DNA of 64,000 nt from JAAFHB01 sp963675995 (GTDB taxonomy: Bacteria > Bacteroidota > Bacteroidia > Bacteroidales > Prolixibacteraceae). Under the pieces are notes generated by a model. It was not told the DNA's origin. It searched no databases and saw only the letters and a list, made by a program, of their open reading frames with translations. Of the stretch, positions 1-9,544 are shown one piece after another. Numbering within the stretch: position 1 is the first letter of the stretch; each line of letters starts with the position of its first letter. The DNA lies in the NCBI GenBank assembly GCA_963675995.2, contig CAXXIY010000001.1:2666001-2730000 (forward strand), in the 5' to 3' direction. Both the position numbers and the translations under genes were made by a program.

Positions 1-250
1 GGTAATTCCAATCTAAAAACTCCTGCAACGAATCGATTTAGATACCCGTTTGATCTAAATGGACCTAAAAAAGGTCCATTTAAATTAAAATTGGGTTTAA
101 AAGGTTTACCGGAATATTCTTTTAAAACAACCTCTTATCAAAATGGAGGTTCTGCCAATCAAATTTGAACTGTTGCAGGATTAGAAGGTGTCATGGTAGG
201 TGAAAATTGACCCACAACCACAGAAACAAGATTGGCTTTTAAAATAAGGT
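1..250 (+). pseudogene. Possible 3' remnant of an unknown gene running in from the left edge
   Basis: Frame 1 is open from the window edge to a TGA at 166-168, continues to a second TGA at 208-210, and then stays open into the end of the glycerol facilitator gene on the other strand. The translated stretch is protein-like (rich in Gly, Lys, Phe and Thr), and both TGA codons sit where a Trp would read naturally (after Asn-Gln-Ile and after Gly-Glu-Asn). I do not recognise the family. Either a decayed gene end or non-coding DNA is possible. Confidence 0.3.
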
Positions 251-1075
251 TTAAAGAAAGCCATCTTTACAATTGCACTTTGGTGATGACCGTCTCATGG
301 CAGGTTCTAGCAATAGGACAAAAAATATAGCTGCGATTATTCCACCTGCAATAGGTGCGAGAATGTAAACATAGAAAAACCCGCCAATATGATCGGGGAA
401 TGCAGCATCTCCCCACCCGTATGCCCATGCAACTAATCTGGGACCAAAATCCCGTGCAGGATTAAGCCCCGCCTGAGTCAGTGGTGCAATAAGACATATG
501 ATTGAACTTACGGCAAGCCCGATAAACAACGGCGCAAGAGCATCGTTGGGGCGGCCAATATTACAACCTTCGGTCAATGCAAAGATCATTAAAAGAAGGA
601 TAAAGGTGCCAAACATTTCAGCCCCGATGGCGAGTGGCAAAGATACAACAGCCGAGCTTCCGGCGCCGGAATAATATTCCCCAAACATTTTGGCTGTTTG
701 GACCGATTCAGGCGTACCACGAATGATCCGATGAGCGTTCTCGAAAGCAGTAATTGAAGGGCCAAATAGTAGATAAATAAATATTCCTGCAAGAATAGCA
801 CCTGTGAACTGCGCAATAACATAGGTGGGTAATCGGCTAGCCGACATCCTTTTGCTGACTACCATAGCTAAACTTACAGCAGGATTGAGATGTGCACAGG
901 ATAAATGGCGCGTAAGGTAAATAGCAAGTGTAACACCTATACCCCAAACCATTGCTATCTGAATTATCCCTTGATACGCATTGAATAAAACGGATACTGC
1001 TACCGATCCGCACCCGAATAAGACCAAAAGGAAGGTGCCCAGCGTCTCACCAATAAATTCTTTAGTGTATCGCAC
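251..1075 (-). CDS. glpF: Glycerol uptake facilitator (MIP/aquaporin family)
   Basis: This 274-residue inner-membrane channel lets glycerol and similar small polyols diffuse into the cell. Both hallmark NPA boxes are present: HLNPAVS in the first half and GLNPARD in the second. The Asp after the second NPA-Arg is typical of aquaglyceroporins rather than water-only aquaporins. Six hydrophobic segments and two half-helices fit the family length. The gene starts at ATG 1075 and has its own well-formed promoter just upstream (1126-1155). No glycerol kinase or dehydrogenase is adjacent, so it appears monocistronic. The C-terminus is short and ends in a small Cys-Lys-rich tail. Confidence 0.93.
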   Translation of the reverse strand: MRYTKEFIGETLGTFLLVLFGCGSVAVSVLFNAYQGIIQIAMVWGIGVTLAIYLTRHLSCAHLNPAVSLAMVVSKRMSASRLPTYVIAQFTGAILAGIFIYLLFGPSITAFENAHRIIRGTPESVQTAKMFGEYYSGAGSSAVVSLPLAIGAEMFGTFILLLMIFALTEGCNIGRPNDALAPLFIGLAVSSIICLIAPLTQAGLNPARDFGPRLVAWAYGWGDAAFPDHIGGFFYVYILAPIAGGIIAAIFFVLLLEPAMRRSSPKCNCKDGFL

Positions 1076-1125
1076 TATGTTTTATAATGTTAATTACTTC
1101 CGGATTAACAATTGTTCTATCGGAT

Positions 1126-1155
1126 CAAAGATATACAAACTCTTTTCGTTTGCAA
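1126..1155 (-). promoter_or_regulatory. Bacteroidota-type promoter of glpF
   Basis: On the minus strand a -33 TTG (1155-1153) is followed after exactly 19 bases by the -7 box TATCTTTG (1133-1126). This matches the Bacteroidota TTG-N19-TAnnTTTG pattern. It lies about 50 bases upstream of the glpF start codon. Confidence 0.75.
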
Positions 1156-1223
1156 CTGCCTTCTCCGTTTTTAGGGGGAGGGCGCTTATCTTTACATGAA
1201 TATAATTTCGGAAAATAGATGAA

Positions 1224-2207
1224 TTATTTGCCTTTAACCATTAGATATTTAAAAGTGTTTTTGTCGATCGCCAAATAGTCTGTTCCTGTTGCTTTGTCTT
1301 TTACAAAGCTGATTTTAACAAGAGCTGTTTTTCTTGGTACAGCTTTCGTTTCAGAATTATGGGTGTGAAATACATACCACATTGCACCTTGTAAGTCGAA
1401 GAAAATATCGCCGTGTCCAGTACCGTTAACCCTTGTGTTTTTAGAACTGATGATCGGATTCCTACCGCTTTTAACCCATGGGCCATCTAAACTTTTGCTT
1501 GTGGCATATCCTACAGCATAATCGGGGCTGCGAAAATCGTTGGCAGAATAGATCAAGTAGTACAAATCTTTATGTTTAATTATTGTAGGACCTTCAGTTA
1601 TAGGCCAGTCAGTTTTTTTTGTGTTTTCCCAAAAATCAGATGCTTTAATACTGTTTTTAACAGTTCCGGATTTAATTTGCATTAAATCGTCACTCATCCC
1701 TGCAACATAGATGTTATTCCCTTTGTCGAAGCGCACATGAAAAATGTATTTTTTACGATCTGGGTCCATGTAAATAAACGGGTCAATTTGTTTTGTATTC
1801 GAATCAAAGGCTTGTTTGGTAGGGTTTACAAATGGTCCAAGTGGGCTTTCGCTTTCGGCAATAGCAATCTGCTCGTTGGCTGTATAAACCATGTAAAATT
1901 TATTTTTATAACTAAAAACCTGTGGTGCCCAGAATGCTGATTCACCAAAGGCGTCACCCTTCTTAAGGGCATACCCCTCTTTCGCTCCCTTAGGGCCTTC
2001 CCAGTTTTCGAGGTCCGTTGAGGTATATACAAGGAAACCGTTCGAAGCGTCCTTTTCAACTGTTCCATACAAATAATATACCCCGTTGTTAAGAAGAATT
2101 GTGGGGTCGGCAAGGTAAATGTTGTTGGTTTTATTCGTAGTCTGTGCGAATAGTGAATAGGTAAGGGCGAACGTCAAAGCCGCACAAAAAAATCGGATTG
2201 ATTTCAT
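1224..2207 (-). CDS. Secreted GH43-family glycoside hydrolase
   Basis: A 327-residue exported five-bladed beta-propeller glycosidase. GH43 enzymes are mostly arabinofuranosidases, xylosidases or arabinanases. A Sec signal ends near residue 21 (YSLFAQ). The expected acidic triad is visible: catalytic base Asp34 in LADPTIL, the pKa-modulating Asp142 in QIDPF, and the acid Glu205 in ITEGPT. The length fits a single catalytic domain without a carbohydrate-binding module. The gene starts 43 bases after the end of the upstream GH106 gene on the same strand, so the two are probably co-transcribed. The sugar specificity cannot be read from the sequence; an arabinose-type side chain is an inference from the neighbours. 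Confidence 0.88.
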   Translation of the reverse strand: MKSIRFFCAALTFALTYSLFAQTTNKTNNIYLADPTILLNNGVYYLYGTVEKDASNGFLVYTSTDLENWEGPKGAKEGYALKKGDAFGESAFWAPQVFSYKNKFYMVYTANEQIAIAESESPLGPFVNPTKQAFDSNTKQIDPFIYMDPDRKKYIFHVRFDKGNNIYVAGMSDDLMQIKSGTVKNSIKASDFWENTKKTDWPITEGPTIIKHKDLYYLIYSANDFRSPDYAVGYATSKSLDGPWVKSGRNPIISSKNTRVNGTGHGDIFFDLQGAMWYVFHTHNSETKAVPRKTALVKISFVKDKATGTDYLAIDKNTFKYLMVKGK

Positions 2208-2250
2208 CGCATTGTATTTTATTTTGCAAATACGAAAATATTAAAAGTCC

Positions 2251-4770
2251 CTATTCTTCCATTGTAAGCTGCACCGGACCTAATAACCCGGAACTTACCA
2301 GTGGTGAATCCTTGGTGAAATAATTCCAGGTAGTAAAACAATATCTGTTTTTCGAGGGGCGGGGCAGGTTCCTGAGAAACCAGTCGGGAAATTCCTTCAG
2401 GTAATAGCCTTGTTTGTAAGCGCTTCCGCCAATCTGCCATTCGCAATCGGCAGGCTCCTGTTCGTCACCAATGAGCCGGTTAACCCAAACATTGCTGATT
2501 TGGATTTCAAGTTGGTTGCCACTCTTTTTTAATAGCCCGGCAGGAAGGGTAACACTCCAGGGGGCAGTCCATACAATACCAAGATCATGTTTGTTAAGTA
2601 TTACCCTGGCAATGTGTTTTACCACACCTAGATCAAGATTGATCACCGATCGTGGATCGACCTTAAGTTTGGCAGGCGTATTGAATGAAGTTTTATAGAC
2701 TGCTGTACCGCTGAAATACTTTATGCCCGGAACAGGACTGTTAATCCAGTCTTCCAGAGCGTTGAATGTTACCGGCTTTTCAGGGCCACCCCATTTTGAA
2801 TCAAATTTTACTTCCCATGGTCCGTTAACCTTCAGAACTTCCTTCGTGGAGGGAAAGTTCTTATTCTCAATACGCTCATTCTTAATAAATGGTTTGCGGA
2901 ACACCACAAAAAAGCTTTGTGCGTCATCAAATTTCAACTTAATGGATGTTCTCCCGTTGGTATTTTCAAATTCCGACAGGTCGCGCATGGATCCCGTAAG
3001 TGGATTCCAGAGCTCAGGCTGCATCCCTGACCGGTTAAAGGTGCATTTAGCCCACCCGGGGTTATGTGAAGTGTTTGCTACAAAATAGATATCTTTATTG
3101 TCCAGGTGGCGATGGCTGAATTTTATCAATGGATTGCCTTCAGTGGTGAGGGCAATAAAATCATCTTCCGATTTTGGCGAAATTTTACCCCATTGCAGCA
3201 AAGCCTGACAACGCTGCCAGTACCTGACCATCGCAGATGAGGAATTCCACCAGGTCTGGGTGCGGTCAAAATGAGTACCCCATATACCCATTGTTGCTCC
3301 TGGCTGATACCGCTCATCCCAGGGTTGCTGAACAAAGCGGTGAATCACCAGGCGATTGACCCCTGCGCAAAAGGCTGCATCACCGATTGGCTTTAGCCAT
3401 GCCGGTGTTTCGGTCCATCGACTGTCTGGTGCCGGGCCGGTAAAAGCTTCGGCATCAATTATATTTTGACCTGACTTTCGTAGTGCTGCCACTGTCTCAT
3501 CGAGTTTATACGGAGAGTAAACCCCTTTCGATGTGAAGAACTCGGTCATTACATTTTGCACAAGTGGCATGACTTCATCCTGTCGCCATGGCCCGCCATA
3601 AGGTTCACATGAAAAGACCAGGTTGGCTGCGCGCAGTTTTTTGGATATCGTGGTGAAGTAAATGTCTCTGTACAAATCTTTAATTGTGGCATCAAAATCA
3701 TTTCTGAACTTTAGGGAATCTTCCGTAGATCCTATTTTTCTACCCGTGAAGGTGATCAGATAAGGGGTAAGATCATAACCTCTTCTGTTGAGAAATTCTG
3801 TCTGCATTTTAGGTGTCCAGTTGGATTTACCCGCCTCGTAACTGTCAAAATGGAGATGTGTGAATCCGGTTCCGATTAAATCCCCCAAATGGGACTGAAT
3901 CTCTGATATAATGTGATCCATATGAAAATCGACAGCTTCCTGGGACATTTTGTCACATTCCAGACCTATAGCTTTCCATTGGGTCGGGAAAACCAGAGCC
4001 CCAGTTGTGGTATGCCCTATCCGGTAGATGGCCCATTCTCCGGCTGGCGCATCCCAGACGATCTGACCATCGCCTTGCATCTTGCCTGATAGATCTATCA
4101 CATCGTGCGGATTAACTACTCCTTCAGCAGGTATAGCCAATATGGCAATATCTTTGTAGTACGATTTCCTTGCTGGAATTATAGGAATCTCTTCAGCGAG
4201 TGTTTCGTGATTAATTGCAGCAAACGGGTGGCTTGACCGGGGATTAACTTGCGGGCGTTCCAATTTCAGGTTGATATGGGTATTCCCGGTTATGGTCTGT
4301 TTCGACCAGCAGATTTCCTGCATCGAATGCGCTGGAGTGATCCAGTTTCCTCCGCTGGTTTCATATCCGGGACCATTAAACATCCCAAAATCCATACCCA
4401 ATCGTTTCGACTCTTCTGCAGCATGGCGCACCATCTTCCACCAGGGCTCTGTCCATGAAACAATCTCTGGTGTGGGGCTTTTCCCAATCTCTCCAGCCAG
4501 AGAGGTGGTAATGTCTGCAAGACTGAACATGGTTGTCCTGTTGAATCCTGCTTTTTTCAGCGCTTCCAGATCCCTGGTGATACCCTCTTTACTCACGTTA
4601 GATCCCATCCACATCCATAATACTCCGGGTTTTGCACTTTCGGGAGGATTTTTAAAAAACTCGGATGGATCTGATGGTCCGGTTGTGGGATTTGTATTTA
4701 CGCTTTGGGCTTTTAAAACCAAAGAGATGGAAGTTAAAAAAACAAGTGCAAGAAATTTTAAGTTTTTCAT
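2251..4770 (-). CDS. GH106-like alpha-L-rhamnosidase, secreted
   Basis: An 839-residue exported enzyme of the GH106 (alpha-L-rhamnosidase) type. A signal peptide ends near residue 21 (LVLKAQ). The family opening motif PxSAKPGVLWMWMG is at about residues 43-56. Conserved blocks follow: GPGYETSGGNW, HFDSYEAG, FLNRRGYD, EPYGGPW, AEAFTGP and FDRTQTWW. The C-terminal part is a beta-sandwich ending in VNRLIGDEQEPADC. Family members remove terminal rhamnose from pectic rhamnogalacturonans. It is followed in the same direction by GH43. The same blocks recur in the divergent gene at 6391-9456, so the two are paralogues that differ in detail (this one lacks the lipoprotein cysteine). Confidence 0.88.
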   Translation of the reverse strand: MKNLKFLALVFLTSISLVLKAQSVNTNPTTGPSDPSEFFKNPPESAKPGVLWMWMGSNVSKEGITRDLEALKKAGFNRTTMFSLADITTSLAGEIGKSPTPEIVSWTEPWWKMVRHAAEESKRLGMDFGMFNGPGYETSGGNWITPAHSMQEICWSKQTITGNTHINLKLERPQVNPRSSHPFAAINHETLAEEIPIIPARKSYYKDIAILAIPAEGVVNPHDVIDLSGKMQGDGQIVWDAPAGEWAIYRIGHTTTGALVFPTQWKAIGLECDKMSQEAVDFHMDHIISEIQSHLGDLIGTGFTHLHFDSYEAGKSNWTPKMQTEFLNRRGYDLTPYLITFTGRKIGSTEDSLKFRNDFDATIKDLYRDIYFTTISKKLRAANLVFSCEPYGGPWRQDEVMPLVQNVMTEFFTSKGVYSPYKLDETVAALRKSGQNIIDAEAFTGPAPDSRWTETPAWLKPIGDAAFCAGVNRLVIHRFVQQPWDERYQPGATMGIWGTHFDRTQTWWNSSSAMVRYWQRCQALLQWGKISPKSEDDFIALTTEGNPLIKFSHRHLDNKDIYFVANTSHNPGWAKCTFNRSGMQPELWNPLTGSMRDLSEFENTNGRTSIKLKFDDAQSFFVVFRKPFIKNERIENKNFPSTKEVLKVNGPWEVKFDSKWGGPEKPVTFNALEDWINSPVPGIKYFSGTAVYKTSFNTPAKLKVDPRSVINLDLGVVKHIARVILNKHDLGIVWTAPWSVTLPAGLLKKSGNQLEIQISNVWVNRLIGDEQEPADCEWQIGGSAYKQGYYLKEFPDWFLRNLPRPSKNRYCFTTWNYFTKDSPLVSSGLLGPVQLTMEE

Positions 4771-5321
4771 TATGAATTTCGGATAAGAGTAATGTTTACT
4801 TCCCTAAATAATTTATTTGAATTTAGTGTGATTGATCATGATTCGCGTGATCGTAAAGATAATATTTGTGTCAAAAAGACTTCCTTCTTTTCTGAGATAT
4901 TGTCCTTTTTATTTTTTCAGGATGATCACAATATTCAGACTTGTTCAGCCGACATAAATGGGGGAGGCCCGTACCGCTTTATCGAGTCGGGTAAGGCTAC
5001 AGGCAAGGGTATTGTAACTGAATTCATTATTAAAGTTAACTTCAAGTAAAAACGGCAGGTACGGATTTCGGTGAAATAGGAGTAATATTACTAATAAACA
5101 CTTCCTGATTGATGCAGAGAATACGGGTTAAACTTTCGGATTTACTACATTTGTACCCGTGACCCCGCGATTCTATGGAGCTCAGCTTTTTGTGAATCTA
5201 TCAACTAACAGTAATATGAATGACCGTGCTGTACCAAAAACTAGAAAATACGAATCAGATCAACTTGACCAATACACGGGAGAATCTTACCTTTAAAAAC
5301 AACTTAATATCTAAGTAAATA
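4771..5321. other. Divergent intergenic region between GH106 and UroD-like genes
   Basis: About 550 bases separate two divergently transcribed glycan genes. An 85-codon open frame (4792-5049, plus strand) shows no recognisable motif and overlaps the presumed upstream region of the GH106 gene, so I do not call it. A -7 box for the rightward genes is listed separately. The leader of the rightward transcript would be roughly 150 bases long. No clear operator or riboswitch was recognised. Confidence 0.5.
5146..5153 (+). promoter_or_regulatory. Putative -7 box for the UroD-like/GH106 operon
   Basis: TACATTTG matches the Bacteroidota -7 consensus TAnnTTTG and lies in the right orientation upstream of the gene at 5322. 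No good TTG is found 19 bases upstream, so the -33 element is weak or the gene depends on an activator. Confidence 0.45.
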
Positions 5322-6386
5322 ATGAATTCACGAGAAAGAGTATTGACCGCATTAAAAAGAACTGGCAGACCTGATAAAACTCCTTTTGAGATTAGCTGGG
5401 GCGCATTTACTCCGATGTTGATGAAAACATACCGCGAAAATACGGGATCGGAACTGCCTCCCGAGGAGCATTTTAATTTTGATACAAGGAGTGTGGTTGC
5501 CTCACCTACAAGACTCAGGACTAATTTTACCCGATTTTTCAGAGAACTCTCTTTTGAGGAGAACGTTAGCTTTGATGAATGGGGAATTGGTTCAGTGCCT
5601 ACATTGTATGAAATTCCTGATTTTAAGTACCAACCTTTAAAGTTGATGACCAGTACTGAGGAGATCAATAACTATCCCTGGCCCGACCTGGGGGAAGATT
5701 ATCGTTACGCTGAAGCAGCGTTTAAAACCAGGGATTTTCAGAATCGTGGTTATGCCGTATGTGGGGAATTATATCAAACAATTTTCGAAACAGCATGGTT
5801 GATGCGGGGGATGCAATCCTTTTTCATTGATTTATGTCTCAATGAAGAGATTGCCCATGCAATCTGTGAAAATATCACCCAAATCAGGATTAAACAAGCA
5901 CGTTTATTAGCCAAAGCCGGGGTTGATATCCTTCGTTTAGGTGATGATATCGTAAGTCAGCAAGGTTTGATGATGTCTCGCGATACTTACAATATCTTTT
6001 TCAAATCAAGAATACAGAGAATAATAAAGGCGGCAAAAGAGGTAAATCCTGACATCCTGATTTTTATGCACTGTTGTGGAAAAGTTGAAGAAGTCATTGA
6101 TGATTTTCTCGAGGCCGGCATTGAAATTTTAAACCCGATTCAGCCGGAATGCAATAACCTTAGTTTAATCTATTCAAAATACAAAAACAGACTTTCATTC
6201 TGGGGAGGTATAGGTGTTCAGTCGGTGATGCATAGTGGCACTCCGGAAGAAGTAGCTTTGAAAGTCGATGAAATAATTGACCTAATGGGAAAAGATACCG
6301 GTTTTCTGGTCGCTCCTGCACATATTTTGGATCCCTCGATCCGATGGGAAAATATTGAAGCATTTGTTAATGCCGTTAAAAAGTAA
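5322..6386 (+). CDS. Uroporphyrinogen decarboxylase (URO-D)-like protein
   Basis: A 354-residue cytoplasmic protein of the UroD/MtaA/CmuA superfamily. The start is typical (MNSRERVLTAL), and a long TIM-barrel follows, with DILRLGDDI near the middle and IFMHCCGKVEE preceding LNPIQPE. Superfamily members either decarboxylate uroporphyrinogen III or transfer methyl groups between corrinoid proteins and thiols. The Cys-Cys pair in MHCCG resembles the zinc/thiol region of the methyltransferase-like branch rather than true HemE. No signal peptide is present, in contrast to the secreted neighbours. It lies 4 bases before the GH106-like gene, so the two are co-transcribed. UroD-like genes of unknown role are common beside rhamnosidase genes; a demethylation role is speculation. 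Confidence 0.82.
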   Translation: MNSRERVLTALKRTGRPDKTPFEISWGAFTPMLMKTYRENTGSELPPEEHFNFDTRSVVASPTRLRTNFTRFFRELSFEENVSFDEWGIGSVPTLYEIPDFKYQPLKLMTSTEEINNYPWPDLGEDYRYAEAAFKTRDFQNRGYAVCGELYQTIFETAWLMRGMQSFFIDLCLNEEIAHAICENITQIRIKQARLLAKAGVDILRLGDDIVSQQGLMMSRDTYNIFFKSRIQRIIKAAKEVNPDILIFMHCCGKVEEVIDDFLEAGIEILNPIQPECNNLSLIYSKYKNRLSFWGGIGVQSVMHSGTPEEVALKVDEIIDLMGKDTGFLVAPAHILDPSIRWENIEAFVNAVKK

Positions 6387-6390
6387 AACA

Positions 6391-9300
6391 ATGGGAAAAA
6401 ATATTTTTCTGATCGTGTTCACTGCAACGTTGCTCCTAAATAGCTGTTCCCGTTGCATTGGCGAATCTTCATTTACAGAATTGAAGAAAGGATTCTTAAA
6501 TCCGCCTGATTCTGCCCGACCGGGAGTTTACTGGTTTATTATGGATGGTAATATGTCGAAACAAGGTATTACTGCTGATTTGGAGTCGATGAAAGCTGCA
6601 GGTCTTGGAAGTGTATTGTTTATGGAGGTTAATGTTGGTGTTCCCCGGGGGAAAGTTGATTTTATGAGCGAAGAATGGATGAATTTGTTTACCCATGCTG
6701 TTCGCGAATCGGAGCGATTAGGTATTGCAATAACCCTTGGGGTTGGTCCGGGTTGGACTGGCAGCGGAGGTCCCTGGGTTACAGGTGCTCAGTCGATGAA
6801 ACATCTGGTTTATAGTTTGGTGCAGGTATCCGGAAATATAGAAAAGTCAATTATTCTTCAAAAGCCGGCGCCAATGAAACCCTATTTTGGTGAGGGTAGC
6901 TTTACACCTGAACTCAGGCAAAAATGGCTCGATTATTATGAAGATGTTTGCGTTCTTGCATTTCCGAGTCCGGGAGGCGATTTTAAAATAGGTGATATCA
7001 CAGAGAAAGCGCTGTACTATCGTGAGCCATACACATCAAAGCCCGGAGTAAAACCATTTCTTCAATCGGTTGTAAGTTATAACGAACCAGCTCAAGGAAC
7101 CGTAATTTCAGGTGATAAAGTCATTGATGTTACCAAATTTTTGAAACCTGATGGCACCCTTGAGTGGGAAGTTCCCAAAGGAAATTGGACCATTATGCGT
7201 TTTGGGACCAGAAATAACGGCGCTGTTACCCGCCCAGCGCCACTACCGGGTGTTGGATTTGAGGCTGATAAATTCGATACCACATCCATTAATGCGCACC
7301 TGGCCAGTTTCACCGGCAGATTGCTCGAAAAGAGCGGAATACCCAATATCAATAAACAAGGAGGCTTAAAAATGCTGCACATGGACAGCTGGGAAATGGG
7401 AGCACAAAACTGGACTGCAAAATTCGGGGATGAATTTAAGAAACGCAGAGGCTACGACCCACAACCTTTTTTCCCGGTTTATGCCGGGTTAGTGGTTGAA
7501 AGTCTGGAAAAGAGCGAACGTTTTCTTTGGGATTTGCGGCTGACGGCACAGGAATTAGTCATTGAAAATCATGCTGTTCATCTCAAAAATTATGCACAAA
7601 AATACAACATGGGTTTTTCTATTGAACCTTACGATATGAACCCCACTGCCGATCTGGAATTGGGGGCTGTCGCCGATGTTCCCATGTGCGAGTTCTGGTG
7701 TAAAGGCTATGGGTTCAATTCATCTTTCAGTTGTATTGAGGCGGCATCTATTGCCCATATCGAAGGGAAGAAGTTTGTGGCTGCAGAGGCATTCACAGCC
7801 TATCTCGATGCCTGGAAACAATATCCCGGATCAATGAAAGATCAGGGCGACTGGGCTTTTGCTGCCGGTATTAATAAGTTCATGTATGTTATTTTTCAGC
7901 ATCAGCCACTTAACGATAGCCTGAAACCTGGGATGACATTTGGCCCTTATGGCTTACATCACGAACGTACTCAGACCTGGTGGCCTATGGTGGATGGATA
8001 CCATCAATATGTTTCCCGTTGTCAGTACCTTCTGCAACAGGGACAAACTGTATCTGACATTCTTTACCTGACGCCTGAAGGAGCGCCCCAGGTTTTCCGT
8101 GCACCCTCTTCAGCCTTAACCAATGGAACTGTACCGGATAATTTAAAAGATGCATTTCTTCCTGACCGGAAAGGGTATAACTTCGATGGATGTTCACCTT
8201 CCCAATTATTGAAGGCATCTGTTGTTGACAGAAAAATCGTATTCCCGTCAGGAGCTTCCTACTATTTACTCATTTTACCGAAAACGGAAACCATGACTCC
8301 TGCATTACTTACCAAGATTGAATCATTAGTCAGGGATGGTGCTGTAATTATAGGAAATCCTCCACGTAAATCACCCAGCCTTGTGAATTATCCCGAGTGT
8401 GATAAGGGGATTACGTCTAAATCATTATCTATGTGGGGATTAATAACCACGCCTGCCCAAATCTCCGAACGTAAATTGGGGAAAGGTAAAATTTATTGGG
8501 GCGGTGCTTTCTCCCATTTTCCCCCGACTGAGCTCTACCCAAATTATGACGCAACGGCTTCCCTGCTTCGCGAAATAGGTGTAAGTGAAGATTTTGCATC
8601 AAACGGTTCTTTAAGATATACGCATCAATTGATTCCATCCGGAGAAATTTATTTTGTCTCGAATAAAACCAATGCTTCCATAAAAGTAAGTGCTTCATTC
8701 AGAGTAGACAAAGGAACACCCGAATTGTGGAATCCTATAACTGGTGAAACGCGGGAACTTCCTGAATTCGAAATTATAAAAGGTAAGATTCAAATTCCAC
8801 TTCAATTTGAGGCGTCCGAAAGTTATTTTATTGTTTTCAATCACAATAAAAAAGCAGAATCAACGAATTCAAAAAGATTGAAGAATTTTGCCCGGGCGGA
8901 AGTCTTATTTGAAGTCAATTGTCCGTGGAAGGTATCCTTCAACCCGAAATGGGGTGGACCCGAAACTGTTGTGTTCGATCAGCTTGTTGACTGGACTTCA
9001 AGGCCGGAAGACGGGATAAAATACTATTCGGGAATAGCTACTTATCACAATACCTTTAAATTGTCTGAAAATATTACTGCTGATAAGAAACAGGATATTT
9101 ACCTCGATTTGGGAGAGGTGAACAACCTGGCCCGGATACTGATAAACGGCAAAGATATGGGTGTTGTCTGGACTGCACCTTTCCGGATAAAGATTACAGA
9201 TGCGGTTGTTTCAGGTGATAACCAGGTAGATATTGAAGTGGCTAACCTTTGGCCAAACCGGTTGATTGGCGACGAACAGAAACCTGATGATGGAATAAAA

Positions 9301-9456
9301 GATGGTAAATGGCCTGAATGGCTGTTAAGTGGAAAATCAAGAACCTCTGGAAGGTTTACTTTTACAACTTTCAAGCATTATAATGCTGATTCACCTTTGT
9401 TGAAATCAGGCTTAATAGGCCCGGTTAAAATTACTTCAACATTTGCCAATAAATAA
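6391..9456 (+). CDS. GH106-like alpha-L-rhamnosidase lipoprotein
   Basis: A large surface or periplasmic lipoprotein of about 1,021 residues. I choose the ATG at 6391, four bases after the UroD-like gene, because it gives a clean lipoprotein signal (LLLNSC). The longer frame from 6355 would overlap the upstream gene. GH106 blocks are in order: PPDSARPGVYWF, GVGPGWTGSGG, MLHMDSWEMG, KKRRGYDPQPFF, EPYDMNP, AAEAFTAY and HHERTQTWW. The C-terminal beta-sandwich carries WPNRLIGDEQKPDD. It is nearly 200 residues longer than the paralogue at 2251-4770, with an extra domain around residues 580-760. Likely substrate is a terminal alpha-L-rhamnoside of a pectic chain, by family analogy. Confidence 0.86.
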   Translation: MGKNIFLIVFTATLLLNSCSRCIGESSFTELKKGFLNPPDSARPGVYWFIMDGNMSKQGITADLESMKAAGLGSVLFMEVNVGVPRGKVDFMSEEWMNLFTHAVRESERLGIAITLGVGPGWTGSGGPWVTGAQSMKHLVYSLVQVSGNIEKSIILQKPAPMKPYFGEGSFTPELRQKWLDYYEDVCVLAFPSPGGDFKIGDITEKALYYREPYTSKPGVKPFLQSVVSYNEPAQGTVISGDKVIDVTKFLKPDGTLEWEVPKGNWTIMRFGTRNNGAVTRPAPLPGVGFEADKFDTTSINAHLASFTGRLLEKSGIPNINKQGGLKMLHMDSWEMGAQNWTAKFGDEFKKRRGYDPQPFFPVYAGLVVESLEKSERFLWDLRLTAQELVIENHAVHLKNYAQKYNMGFSIEPYDMNPTADLELGAVADVPMCEFWCKGYGFNSSFSCIEAASIAHIEGKKFVAAEAFTAYLDAWKQYPGSMKDQGDWAFAAGINKFMYVIFQHQPLNDSLKPGMTFGPYGLHHERTQTWWPMVDGYHQYVSRCQYLLQQGQTVSDILYLTPEGAPQVFRAPSSALTNGTVPDNLKDAFLPDRKGYNFDGCSPSQLLKASVVDRKIVFPSGASYYLLILPKTETMTPALLTKIESLVRDGAVIIGNPPRKSPSLVNYPECDKGITSKSLSMWGLITTPAQISERKLGKGKIYWGGAFSHFPPTELYPNYDATASLLREIGVSEDFASNGSLRYTHQLIPSGEIYFVSNKTNASIKVSASFRVDKGTPELWNPITGETRELPEFEIIKGKIQIPLQFEASESYFIVFNHNKKAESTNSKRLKNFARAEVLFEVNCPWKVSFNPKWGGPETVVFDQLVDWTSRPEDGIKYYSGIATYHNTFKLSENITADKKQDIYLDLGEVNNLARILINGKDMGVVWTAPFRIKITDAVVSGDNQVDIEVANLWPNRLIGDEQKPDDGIKDGKWPEWLLSGKSRTSGRFTFTTFKHYNADSPLLKSGLIGPVKITSTFANK

Positions 9457-9494
9457 GGAAAACTTATTGAATTCCAGTAGGTTTTATTTATTTA

Positions 9495-9512
9495 TGCCCG
9501 GGGCGGGAGTTG
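9495..9512 (+). repeat. Partial copy of the tRNA-Leu 3' end (candidate att site)
   Basis: Bases 9497-9508 (CCCGGGGCGGGA) match 36617-36628, the 3' end of the tRNA-Leu gene, in the same orientation. Including flanking bases, 15 of 18 positions agree. The two copies bracket the whole 27-kb polysaccharide region, as expected of an element integrated at a tRNA 3' end. The match is short and could be chance. Confidence 0.4.
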
Positions 9513-9544
9513 CGATAGGGTGATCCCAGGATGATTAGATCTAA

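Noticed and set aside
4792..5049. 85-codon frame on the plus strand
   Set aside because: No motif, signal or ribosome site. It lies in the divergent promoter region.
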